This document shows, one piece after another, positions 1 through 8,661 of a stretch of DNA of 21,100 nucleotides. Each line of letters opens with the position of its first letter. Position 1 is the stretch's first letter. The DNA is from Caldifarciminota bacterium UBA1063. Lineage in GTDB: Bacteria; Hydrothermota; Hydrothermia; UBA1063. The DNA is taken from assembly GCA_002316275.1 (NCBI GenBank), contig DCDE01000034.1, positions 1 to 21,100 on the forward strand, given 5' to 3'. A program made the translations under genes and the position numbers. Under the pieces are notes generated by a model. It searched no databases. It saw only the letters and a program-made list of their open reading frames with translations, and was not told the origin of the DNA.

Positions 1-530
1 GAAATGTTTATCGCCCATCCAGCAGCGTACACAGCGCGTTATAAATGAGAGAGTATTTTGTCCAGCATTTATTCCCGGTCAACCACCAAGGAAATAACTG
101 AGAAAATCGTGGAGATAATAACAATATATTTAACCGAACGGCAAGTGAATGCGGCAAAAGGGCAGGAAAATTGGAGAATTATTCCTATGCTTGAAAGGGA
201 TTTATTTCTATCAACTTAAGACACCAAAAGCCGATAAAGTAATAAAAACCGAGAGAAAATCCAAAGATTCAATATTACACTCCGCCTCCTCGATGGGGCA
301 GTTTACGCTCGGTTCTTTTTCGATGCCAATTATAGCCCTATTCAAATCCCGAAGCACCCCATTTCTCCTCTTTGAACATAGCCAGATTATTACTATAATT
401 AAGACCACATCAATAAAGCCGGGAAGGCAATTTCGGTGTTCCCACCCTCCCCACATTAGAAGGTAGACAGCATAACTCCAACCTTAGACAGAACCAATTC
501 CCCAGGCTGTGAATTCACCTTCACAGATTT
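1..530. other. Region without a supported gene
   Basis: I see no recognisable gene here. Two frames are open from the left edge on the + strand, ending at 48 and at 97; either could be the C-terminal tail of a gene cut by the window, but they overlap and neither tail is recognisable. An 81-codon minus-strand frame (211-456) encodes one strongly hydrophobic segment after about 14 residues and has no ribosome binding site. A 105-codon plus-strand frame (149-466) overlaps it and shows no domain. No hairpin-plus-T-run terminator, tRNA or tandem repeat is evident. The stretch could hold a decayed gene or an unannotated RNA. Confidence 0.4.
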
Positions 531-559
531 TTGAATTTATAGTTAGAAAACATTAAAAT
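531..559 (+). promoter_or_regulatory. Sigma70-like promoter of the GH57 gene
   Basis: TTGAAT at 531-536 and TAAAAT at 554-559 are separated by exactly 17 bp. Transcription would start near 566, leaving a leader of about 20 nt that contains a purine-rich ribosome binding site (AAAGGGGGA, 572-580) just before the ATG at 585. No operator palindrome is obvious. Confidence 0.6.
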
Positions 560-584
560 TCAATTAACAACAAAGGGGGATGTT

Positions 585-3500
585 ATGCTTAAAAAGTCTC
601 TTAAATTGTTTCTCTTACCCTTGATGTTCTCATTTGCCTTCGCAGGCGTCAGCTATAAGGACGGGAAGGCAATCTTCACTTTCAATGACCCTACTGCAAA
701 AAGCGTCGTGTTAACGGGAACCTTTTCAAACTGGAATCCTGAAGGTATTCCTCTTACAAAAGGCGATGGGGTATGGAAAGCTGAAGTAGCGCTCAAGCCA
801 GGGACATACGAATACAAATTTATTGTCGACGGGACCTGGAAAGAAGATCCAGAAAATCCCTGGAAAGTATCCGATGAATTTGGAGGATTTAACTCAAAGT
901 TAACCATTACCGAGGATGGAAAAGTCCTCTTCGCAGAATTACCTACTTCAACACCAGTTGCAGCCATGCGCTCCCTTGAATACATTGATGGTAAAGTTTA
1001 CTTTCGTTACTATAATAAGGACGCAAAAGACGTCTACCTCGCAGGAAGCTTCAACAACTGGAGTCCAAATGCACTAAAGATGGATAAAAAAGATAGCTAT
1101 TTTGAAGCTTCAATTCCTCTAAAGCCAGGGATTTACGAATATAAATTTGTAGTGGATGGCGCATGGAAAGAAGACCCCCTTAATCAGCGAAAAATCTCCG
1201 ATGGATTCGGCGGTTTTAACTCCCAATTTGAACTCACAGAAAAGGGCGAACTACTCTACTCTAAAATTGTAGAACCTCAGGGCGCAGCGACACAAACCAC
1301 TTGGCAAGGTCCTGAATACACCGCCGATGGAGTCCTGTTCCGCTTTTATGCTCCAGAAGCTCAAGTTGTTTACCTCGCAGGGACTTTCAATAACTGGGCA
1401 CCTACCTCTCTCGCGATGAAAAAGGATGAGAACGGAGTTTGGAGTGTCAAAGTTCAGTTAATTCCGGGAAACTACCAGTACAAATTCGTCGTAAATGGAA
1501 CGCAGTGGAAAGAAGACCCCACGAATCCTGCAAAAGTTGACGATGGTTATGGTGGTTCCAACTCGGCTTTTAAAATAACCGAAGATGGGAAAATCCTGCT
1601 GGAAGCGGTATCAATCACAGTACCACAGGAACCCATTATCAAAAGTTTAAAAAAGAAAGGCACACCCATATACCTTGCAATTGTGTGGCATCAACATCAG
1701 CCACGGTATTATAAAGATTTAGCGACAGGAGAGTCCTTCGCTCCGTGGGTAAGACTCCATGGTATAAAAGATTACTATGATATGGCAGCAATCCTTTACC
1801 AGTACCCGAAAATAAACTTCACAGTAAACCTTACACCCGTTCTTTTGATGCAACTTATGGACGACATAAAACTTTACGATGAAGGTAAATCCCCGGATGT
1901 TGATTTCAGAATGACTCTCAAAAATGCCGATAATCTCACGTACGAAGACAAGAAACACCTCCTTACCAACTTTTTCAGTGCAAGCTGGGACAATATGATC
2001 GATATCTACCCAAGATATAAAGAGCTAAGAACCAAAAGAGTCTTCAACACAGACGGAACAATAAACTTCGATGAATCTATAAGGAGATACACCACCCAGG
2101 ATTTTAGAGACCTCCAGATGTATTTCAATCTTTGCTGGTTTGATCCTGACTTTAAAACCGGTGATGTAACCCTTCCCACTGGCGAAAAGGTAAGCGTAAA
2201 GAAATTCATTGAAAAGGAAAGGAACTTCACCGAAGCCGATAAAAGAGAAGTATTAGACGTCCAGATGAAAATCCTAAAGGCGATAATTCCAGTACATCAG
2301 GATCTTCAAAAGAAAGGTCAGATTGAAGTAATTACTACTCCTTATTATCACCCCATATTACCTCTAATCTATGACACAGAGTCGGCACACGAAGCTATGC
2401 CCAATGCAATTCTTCCAGAGCGGTTTTCCTGGCCCCAAGACGCCGATTGGCATGTGAAAAAGGCAGTAGAAAAATACACCGAAATTTTTGGGAAACCCCC
2501 ACGCGGAATGTGGCCCGCCGAAGGTTCCGTTTCCCACAACATCGTCCCCATCGTGAAGAAACACGGTTTTACCTGGATGTGCTCCGACGGTCATGTGCTC
2601 GCTCGTTCGCTCAACAAGCAGATGCTTACCGACGACGACCTCTATAGGCCTTATGCCGTAGTAAATGGGAAAGACACGGTCTATATGATATTCAGAGACA
2701 CCGATCTTTCCGACAGGATCGGATTTAGATACAAATCAATGACAGGTGTCCAGGGCGCCAATGACTTCATTATGAGGCTATACGAAATCCACTCCAAGTT
2801 TGCAAATGATCCAGAGCCACACCTTGTAACGGTGATCCTCGATGGTGAGAATGCCTGGGAATGGTATAGGAATGATGCGAAGGAATTTTTCCACTCCTTA
2901 TACTCCCAATTAAGTGAGGCGGACTGGGTCATTACCGTGAAAGCAGGTGACTTTATGAATACTTATCCTCCAAAGAGAACTATAACCCACCTCCACGCTG
3001 GTTCTTGGATCAATGCGGACTTCTCCACCTGGATTGGAGAAAGTGAAGAGAATCTCGCATGGAATTATCTTGGATGGGTAAGAAAGGATTTTGAAAATGC
3101 CAGAAATTCGGGAAAATATGATGAAAAAAGCCTCGAAAGGGCATTCTTTGAACTTGCTTCTGCTGAAGGTAGTGATTGGTTTTGGTTCTTTGGGGCTGAC
3201 CAGAGTGCTGGAGACGATAGCTGGACCGATATTATGTTCCGTAGGACATTAAAAAATGTTTATGAAATCCTCGGGCAGTCTGCCCCCTCCTACCTCGATA
3301 AATCAATCCTTAAAGAGGCTTACGGGATGCAGCAAACAAGTATGGTAATGGCAAAATCTGACCCACGTTCGGCCGCTACAAAGGTTATCGAAATAAAAGA
3401 CCCTGAGAATGACGACTACGGTCCGGGAACCTATCTTTACCCTGGAAACGGCGTCTTCAAAAAAGGTGTTTTCGACATCAAATCATTGAAAATTCACGAA

Positions 3501-4043
3501 ACAGAAAAAGACTACATCTTCACGTTGGAGTTTGGTGAACTTGACAATCCGTGGAGCGCTCCCAATGGATTTTCTCAGCAAATCATATTCCTCTACGTCG
3601 ATAATAAGGAAGGGGGATCAAACGAGCCACTGAAGCCTTCATTGAATTACAAAACAAAAAATCGGTGGGATATAGGGGTCGTGGTGGCAGGCTGGACTGA
3701 TGTGTCAGGCATATTCAACGCATCGCTGCAAAGTGTTTCCCAGCCCGACCTATACATAGATTATGCCAAGAAAGAAGTGGTCTTCAGTGTACCTAAAAAA
3801 ATGCTTGGAAACATCGAGAATGCAAACCTTGGACTCACCATTTACTCTTACGATGGATATGGACACGAATACCTAAGGAAGCTTCAAGGGACAAGAGGCG
3901 AATGGGAATTCGGAGGTGCAACCTCAGAAAATGCTCCAAAAGTGATAGACTTGTTCTTTCCACAAGAAGGCGTACAGGAGGAACAACTAAAGGTTTACGA
4001 ACGTGGTCAGGTGGCGGAAATTCCCTTTGTACAAGTAAAATAG
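585..4043 (+). CDS. Secreted GH57 amylopullulanase-like glycosidase with three CBM48-type modules
   Basis: This 1152-residue protein probably hydrolyses alpha-glucans (starch, glycogen, pullulan) outside the cytoplasm. A Sec signal peptide covers residues 1-20, with likely cleavage after AFA. Three consecutive CBM48/AMPK-type starch-binding modules follow (about 22-120, 131-229 and 243-343), each with a G-T/S-F-x-N-W motif and a Y-E/Q-Y-K-F-hydrophobic-V motif. The GH57 catalytic domain starts near 362 with WHQHQP (368-373). The predicted nucleophile is E646 in WPAEGSV and the predicted acid/base is D753 in LDGEN; a later AEGSDWFWF motif is also family-typical. The C-terminal part, from about 930 to 1150, has the DP-x-x-DD-x-GPGTY-x-YP signature of the glucodextranase C-terminal / amylopullulanase module. 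The gene is monocistronic behind its own promoter. The N-terminal sugar-binding set suggests insoluble or branched substrate. Whether it is a pullulanase, alpha-amylase or glucanotransferase cannot be told from sequence alone. Confidence 0.93.
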   Translation: MLKKSLKLFLLPLMFSFAFAGVSYKDGKAIFTFNDPTAKSVVLTGTFSNWNPEGIPLTKGDGVWKAEVALKPGTYEYKFIVDGTWKEDPENPWKVSDEFGGFNSKLTITEDGKVLFAELPTSTPVAAMRSLEYIDGKVYFRYYNKDAKDVYLAGSFNNWSPNALKMDKKDSYFEASIPLKPGIYEYKFVVDGAWKEDPLNQRKISDGFGGFNSQFELTEKGELLYSKIVEPQGAATQTTWQGPEYTADGVLFRFYAPEAQVVYLAGTFNNWAPTSLAMKKDENGVWSVKVQLIPGNYQYKFVVNGTQWKEDPTNPAKVDDGYGGSNSAFKITEDGKILLEAVSITVPQEPIIKSLKKKGTPIYLAIVWHQHQPRYYKDLATGESFAPWVRLHGIKDYYDMAAILYQYPKINFTVNLTPVLLMQLMDDIKLYDEGKSPDVDFRMTLKNADNLTYEDKKHLLTNFFSASWDNMIDIYPRYKELRTKRVFNTDGTINFDESIRRYTTQDFRDLQMYFNLCWFDPDFKTGDVTLPTGEKVSVKKFIEKERNFTEADKREVLDVQMKILKAIIPVHQDLQKKGQIEVITTPYYHPILPLIYDTESAHEAMPNAILPERFSWPQDADWHVKKAVEKYTEIFGKPPRGMWPAEGSVSHNIVPIVKKHGFTWMCSDGHVLARSLNKQMLTDDDLYRPYAVVNGKDTVYMIFRDTDLSDRIGFRYKSMTGVQGANDFIMRLYEIHSKFANDPEPHLVTVILDGENAWEWYRNDAKEFFHSLYSQLSEADWVITVKAGDFMNTYPPKRTITHLHAGSWINADFSTWIGESEENLAWNYLGWVRKDFENARNSGKYDEKSLERAFFELASAEGSDWFWFFGADQSAGDDSWTDIMFRRTLKNVYEILGQSAPSYLDKSILKEAYGMQQTSMVMAKSDPRSAATKVIEIKDPENDDYGPGTYLYPGNGVFKKGVFDIKSLKIHETEKDYIFTLEFGELDNPWSAPNGFSQQIIFLYVDNKEGGSNEPLKPSLNYKTKNRWDIGVVVAGWTDVSGIFNASLQSVSQPDLYIDYAKKEVVFSVPKKMLGNIENANLGLTIYSYDGYGHEYLRKLQGTRGEWEFGGATSENAPKVIDLFFPQEGVQEEQLKVYERGQVAEIPFVQVK

Positions 4044-4047
4044 GATT

Positions 4048-5334
4048 TTAAGTGCGGCTTAGGTTTATTTTCAGATTTTTGAGGTAATTAACTCTTTCAA
4101 AGCCGTACAGTAGCGTTGGAAAGACTGAATTATTAGTGAGAAGCGGATCCTTAAGGTTTAGACTATTTATCGCTTGATCACCAACGGGAGTGCCGGGAAT
4201 GGGAGAAAATTCAGAAAGAGAAACATTTATACCGTACTTAGAAAGTACCCTTATACTCTCCTCAACCTCTTCAAAATCTTGCCCTGGGAGCCCGAGTAGA
4301 ATGTAAGCTGTTATCTGACTCCCCTCGAAACCTGCCATCTTAAGGTTCATAAGAGCTACTTCAAGGTCCGAAAAAGAAAGCTTTTCACCCACCTGCTTTA
4401 AAAGTAAAGGATTAATAGTCTCAACTCCCAGATAGATAGTTTCAAAACCCATCTTTTTAAGAAACCTTGCAGTGTCCTCGTCTATCTTCCTTACATGGAG
4501 AGCATTAGGGGTATGAAATCGCACCTTACCAATTAGTTTTCTCTCTTCCAGTTCCTTGAAAAACTTAAGAAGCCCTTCATCAATACCATAAAGTAGTGCA
4601 TCGTCATAAAAAACAAAATCTCGTATCGCCCTCTTGTTATAAAGCTGTTCTACAAGGTCAGCAACTTGTTCCACATCTGATACTCTGAACCCAGGTTTTA
4701 AAATTGAAGAAGCACAATAGAGACACCTGAGAGGGCACCCCTCCGTTATCCGAATTACAGCATAATTCAGTTTTGTATACACATCATAAAGAGGTAGTTC
4801 ATTGGACGGGTCTATCTCAAGGCCGCTTCCAGTAAGGACATCCCAGTCATCACCTCGAACAACGATATCTGCCCCGAGCTTCTGATAAAAAACGGGCATT
4901 AGGGTCGCTGCGACACCGCCTACTACAATCTTCGCCTCAGGCAATAGCCTCTCCGTAACTTCGATTATCTCTTTTACCCCAATATACCAGTAAGTCATCC
5001 CAGTGGCAATTAAAACATAATCGTAGCTATTACCCTTAATTTCTTCAAGAAACACGGACAATGGAATGCCGTACCGTTTAAACTTTCTTCGCATAAAGGA
5101 AAGTACTTCAGGTTTTTTTACCTCATCAGAGTAAAATTTACCTCGTCCATAGGTGTCAGTTTTAAGTTTCAGATTTTCGTAGAAGTTATGTCCTCTATCG
5201 AGGAAGTCAAAAAAATCGAAGTCCATCCCTTGGTTTCTCAAGGCAGACGCAATTCTAAGGAGCCCGTAAGGCTTTAGCCAAAAGTCATAAAGTGCAAAAT
5301 CATAAACGGGAGGATTTACAAGGAGTACCTTCAT
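4048..5334 (-). CDS. Radical SAM protein with B12-binding-like N-terminus (COG1032 type)
   Basis: This is a 428-residue radical SAM enzyme of unknown substrate. The N-terminal part starts with the VLLVNPP motif typical of cobalamin-binding-domain radical SAM proteins and contains a Rossmann-like segment (VVGGVAATLMP). I do not see the DxHxxG cobalt-ligating motif, so B12 binding may be lost or base-off. The [4Fe-4S]-SAM triad is C200-x3-C204-x2-C207 (EGCPLRCLYC). Downstream motifs fit the SAM barrel: LGVET after beta-4 and LLGLPGQ. The ATG at 5334 lies 4 nt after the stop of the upstream radical SAM gene, so the two are co-translated, and this is the last gene of the minus-strand operon. Its stop is 4 nt from the convergent GH57 stop. 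It could be a tRNA, protein or lipid modifier; I do not assign one. Confidence 0.85.
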   Translation of the reverse strand: MKVLLVNPPVYDFALYDFWLKPYGLLRIASALRNQGMDFDFFDFLDRGHNFYENLKLKTDTYGRGKFYSDEVKKPEVLSFMRRKFKRYGIPLSVFLEEIKGNSYDYVLIATGMTYWYIGVKEIIEVTERLLPEAKIVVGGVAATLMPVFYQKLGADIVVRGDDWDVLTGSGLEIDPSNELPLYDVYTKLNYAVIRITEGCPLRCLYCASSILKPGFRVSDVEQVADLVEQLYNKRAIRDFVFYDDALLYGIDEGLLKFFKELEERKLIGKVRFHTPNALHVRKIDEDTARFLKKMGFETIYLGVETINPLLLKQVGEKLSFSDLEVALMNLKMAGFEGSQITAYILLGLPGQDFEEVEESIRVLSKYGINVSLSEFSPIPGTPVGDQAINSLNLKDPLLTNNSVFPTLLYGFERVNYLKNLKINLSRT

Positions 5335-5338
5335 TATG

Positions 5339-7630
5339 CTATCTAAGAACCTTTAATTTCTTTATACGTACTTTATAGTAATCCGATTTCTGAATCCCGA
5401 ACCTATCGGCAAGGGCTCTTGTAAGGGATTCTCTTGATAGATCAACCTCAAACATACTTTTACTGTCCCCCTCTTCGAGCTCGAATAAAGCCGTTGAATA
5501 TAAACTCCAGCGAGGCTTCTCGTAGACCTTACGAATTGAGATAAATTGAAGCCCATCTATAGAAGCCTCATTGAGATCCTTCAGGACCCTATTAAGATCT
5601 CCGATTTCTTCAGATTCAAAATAGAGATATTCCTCTTCACTCTCGACTCCCAGGGGAAGGGGATTGGGCATAGAAATCCTTGGCCTAGGCGTAAAACCCT
5701 TCGTATACTTCAATCTCACACCCGTAACCCTCAAAAAGTTAACAAGTAATTTAGCAATGTCCCTCTGTGAAATAAACCTCGAAGTGTCCAAAATTTTGTA
5801 CGAAAGCACATATCCTGTAATATTTTGGGTTTCAAAGGGAGGTTTTTCGTCGGGTAATTCTACTTCTCTTTTTTCAATTCCCTTAAGGCAAAGTTCATAT
5901 CCATCCTTGCTCCACACCCCACAACCATTACATCCAAATTTCATACAGTCCTCGGTATACTCGTCCCTTAGGGATTTGTTATACTCCTCCCTCAGGTACT
6001 GAGGCAAAACGCCTGTATCTATAAACTCCCACGGAAGTTCCTCCAGAGTACTCCTCTCCCTCAGATACTCTTCTGGATTCAATCCCTTCTTATCCATTGC
6101 CCTTTTGTATCTTTGTACATCAAAAAACTCACTCCTCGAATCGAAAATAGCACCATTCTTGAAGGCTTCGAGAAGAACCTCCGCAAGCTTTTCATCACCT
6201 CGTCCCATAATCCCTTCGATCATACTCATATACGGGTCATGAAACGAAACCTGAAGATTTCTTAAGTTTTTCACTAAACCTTTCAAATACGAAATTTTAT
6301 TTAGGACCGACTCCACCGAATCCTGAGCCACAAATTGGAAAGGCGTGTGCGGCCTAGGTACAAAGGGTGAAATCGACGCCCTAAAGGTGATTCGTGGATA
6401 TCGCCTCGCAAGATCTTTTAGGAAGTACCCAAGTTCCTCAATATCCTCGGTGGACTCCCCGGGAACTCCGATCATCAGATACAATTTCACATGTCTAAAA
6501 TTGAATGCCATTGCGGTATCAACGGAATTGTATATTTCCTGTAAAGATACATTCTTGTTAATTATCCGCCTCAACTTTTCTGAAACCACTTCAGGCGCTA
6601 ATGTAATCCCAAACCTCCTTAAATCATCAAATTCAGTAAGTAAAGATTTATCCAAAGCATTCACAGGTAAGCTGGGAAGGGAAACGTGGACATCCTTTAA
6701 GTATCTTTTAAACAATCTTATCACATCAGCCAAGTACGGATAATCGGAAATAGAAAAAGCGAGAAGGCCGATCTCGTCAAAGCCAGTTCTTGCGATACCC
6801 TCTTTTGCAAGTTTAAATACTTCCTCAGGTTCCCTGATCCTTAATGGTCTATAAGTAAATCCACCCTGACAGAAACGGCATCCCCTCGTGCACCCCCGCA
6901 TAACCTCAATTACGTATCGATGGTGTACCACTTCAATACTTGGGACTATCTGATTTACAGGAAAATCGGAACTTTCAAAATAAGCCTCACCTTTTCTCAC
7001 TTTCCCTGAATATCCAGGGACATAAACCCCAGATAATTTTGAAACCTCTTTCAAAAAATTATCCTTAGAAATGAAAACGCTCTTACGTTCGCGTAAGAGG
7101 GGGACTACTTGCTTCACTACTTCTTCGCCATCACCAATCACGAAAAAATCTACAAAGGGCTCCAAAGGAAGCGGATTGAAGGAAGCAGGCCCGCCGACTA
7201 CCACGAGGGGGTATCCTCCACCCTCCCTATCGTCTTTCTTTAAAGGGATATCCGAAAGTTCCAGAGCAGCCAATAGATTGGTATAGTTCAATTCTGTATG
7301 AAGAGAGACACCAAGAAAATCAAGGTCTCTCACCGGTGTTAGGGTTTCAAGGGTAAAAAGGGGGATGTGGTTTTCCTTCATATACTGTATGGCATCAATC
7401 CAAGGCAAAAAGATCCTCTCCGCATATACATTTGGGAACTTATTAAAGACATGGTATATGATTTTTAGGCCCAGGTTCGACATACCTATTTCGTAAGTTT
7501 CGGGATATAGAAGGCCAACTCTAACAGTGTCGGCAGTTATTTCCTTCCTTACGGCATTGAACTCTGTTCCCAGATATCTTCCCGGCTTCTCAAGATTGAG
7601 AAGATAGGAGCCGAAAGGGTGAGATTTCAT
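5339..7630 (-). CDS. TIGR03960-type radical SAM protein fused to DUF2344
   Basis: This 763-residue protein has the architecture of the widespread but uncharacterised TIGR03960/TIGR03936 fusion. The N-terminal region (about 1-235) is a cobalamin-domain-like fold (VVVGGPASFNPLP, VIGDGEE). The radical SAM core carries C247-x3-C251-x2-C254 in MRGCTRGCRFC, followed by QGGFTYRP, which is characteristic of this family. A cysteine cluster (C-x4-C-x2-C) sits near residue 570, just before the C-terminal DUF2344 domain from about residue 605 (KGFTPRPRISMPNPLPLG). The ATG overlaps the TGA of the upstream YchF-like gene by 4 nt (ATGA), which implies translational coupling. Function is unknown; family members often sit near RNA-processing or cell-shape genes, but here the neighbours are folate enzymes and a GTPase homologue. 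Confidence 0.92.
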   Translation of the reverse strand: MKSHPFGSYLLNLEKPGRYLGTEFNAVRKEITADTVRVGLLYPETYEIGMSNLGLKIIYHVFNKFPNVYAERIFLPWIDAIQYMKENHIPLFTLETLTPVRDLDFLGVSLHTELNYTNLLAALELSDIPLKKDDREGGGYPLVVVGGPASFNPLPLEPFVDFFVIGDGEEVVKQVVPLLRERKSVFISKDNFLKEVSKLSGVYVPGYSGKVRKGEAYFESSDFPVNQIVPSIEVVHHRYVIEVMRGCTRGCRFCQGGFTYRPLRIREPEEVFKLAKEGIARTGFDEIGLLAFSISDYPYLADVIRLFKRYLKDVHVSLPSLPVNALDKSLLTEFDDLRRFGITLAPEVVSEKLRRIINKNVSLQEIYNSVDTAMAFNFRHVKLYLMIGVPGESTEDIEELGYFLKDLARRYPRITFRASISPFVPRPHTPFQFVAQDSVESVLNKISYLKGLVKNLRNLQVSFHDPYMSMIEGIMGRGDEKLAEVLLEAFKNGAIFDSRSEFFDVQRYKRAMDKKGLNPEEYLRERSTLEELPWEFIDTGVLPQYLREEYNKSLRDEYTEDCMKFGCNGCGVWSKDGYELCLKGIEKREVELPDEKPPFETQNITGYVLSYKILDTSRFISQRDIAKLLVNFLRVTGVRLKYTKGFTPRPRISMPNPLPLGVESEEEYLYFESEEIGDLNRVLKDLNEASIDGLQFISIRKVYEKPRWSLYSTALFELEEGDSKSMFEVDLSRESLTRALADRFGIQKSDYYKVRIKKLKVLR

Positions 7631-8661
7631 ACAGAGAACCTGATTAAGATAACATCACCATCATTGACGATGTACTCTTTTCCCTCAAGGTGGTAGAGCC
7701 CCAGTTCCCTGGCTTTTTTTTCACTTCCTGCCCTTTTAAGGTCTTCTATATGGATCACCTCGGCTCTAATAAACCCCCTCTCCATATCGCTGTGAATTTT
7801 ACCCGCAGCTTCTCTCACTGTTGCCCCACGATTTACGTACCAGGCACGTGCTTCACTTTTTCCAACAGTATAAAACACTGTTATACCCATAACGTCTTTT
7901 ATAGAATTCGAAATGCCAGCTTTCACACTTACTTCAACACCAAAACTTCTCAGAATTTCAATCCTCTCTGAAGCAGGAACAGAAATCAGCTCCTCCTCAA
8001 TCTCTAAAGATGTCACGAAAAAAGGAAACTTATGTTCTTGTATTTTACTTAGAATTTCCTGAGGTAGCTCTTCTCTCACTCTCGTTTCGTGTCTATTAAA
8101 TACAAATATTTGAGGCAGCATAGATAGAAAGAGATAACCTCTCATTATCTCATTTTCCGACTCTGAGAACTCCATCAAGTAAAGGGGCTTTTCAGATGAA
8201 AGCCATGCATCTAACTTTTCAAGTAGCTGTATTTCCCGTTCATTTACCTTTCTTTTATGACTTTCTTTCTCTAAAAATTCCAGTCTTTTCTCTATAAAAT
8301 CCAAGTCAGTGAGGAGGAGTTTGTACTCCAAATCGTAGAAAGAGGATCCAAGGGGCTCATCCTGAACATCAGAAATTACACAAAGAAGGGCTTCAAAACC
8401 GGATAGCTCATTCTTTATTTCACCCTTCTTATCATCCTTCCACAATTTCCCGAAACCGTCAAAATCATACACATCAATATGTAACAGGGTCTTCTTCTTC
8501 GATTCATAAAGTTCAGCAAGAAAGTCCAGGTTGGGATCCTCGAGAATAAATGTACCAAACCCGGAGAAATATCCCGAACCTCTTGAAAAGTTGTTCTCAG
8601 TTAGCACCTTGAGAAGGGTACTCTTACCAGTGAGGCTGTCTCCTACTATAGCAACTTTCAT
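7627..8661 (-). CDS. Divergent YchF/OLA1-like GTPase homologue
   Basis: This 344-residue protein aligns along its length with the YchF/OLA1 translational GTPase/ATPase family. It has a P-loop at residues 7-15 (GDSLTGKST), a helical coiled-coil middle (about 110-165, with LEKLDAWL) and the YchF C-terminal TGS/DUF933 domain from about 257 (RAWYVNRGATVREAAGKIHS, then GFIRAEVI and NDGDVILIRF). It departs from true YchF in the switch regions: the NYPFCT-like switch I is missing and the DIAGLVKGAS switch II is reduced to DFDGFGKLW. The nucleobase motif is N189-R-H-E192, in keeping with the N-x-x-E form of YchF. I chose the ATG at 8661 because it overlaps the fhs stop as TGATG; a TTG at 8664 is also in frame. 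Function is inferred only as nucleotide binding, possibly on ribosomes. Confidence 0.85.
   Translation of the reverse strand: MKVAIVGDSLTGKSTLLKVLTENNFSRGSGYFSGFGTFILEDPNLDFLAELYESKKKTLLHIDVYDFDGFGKLWKDDKKGEIKNELSGFEALLCVISDVQDEPLGSSFYDLEYKLLLTDLDFIEKRLEFLEKESHKRKVNEREIQLLEKLDAWLSSEKPLYLMEFSESENEIMRGYLFLSMLPQIFVFNRHETRVREELPQEILSKIQEHKFPFFVTSLEIEEELISVPASERIEILRSFGVEVSVKAGISNSIKDVMGITVFYTVGKSEARAWYVNRGATVREAAGKIHSDMERGFIRAEVIHIEDLKRAGSEKKARELGLYHLEGKEYIVNDGDVILIRFSV

Noticed and set aside
211..456. 81-codon minus-strand frame with a hydrophobic segment
   Set aside because: No Shine-Dalgarno, no promoter, no recognisable family; kept only as a remark on the 1-530 region.
585..1620. Tandem DNA repeat
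   Set aside because: The three repeated units are protein domains (CBM48 type) that have diverged at the DNA level; no direct DNA repeat remains.
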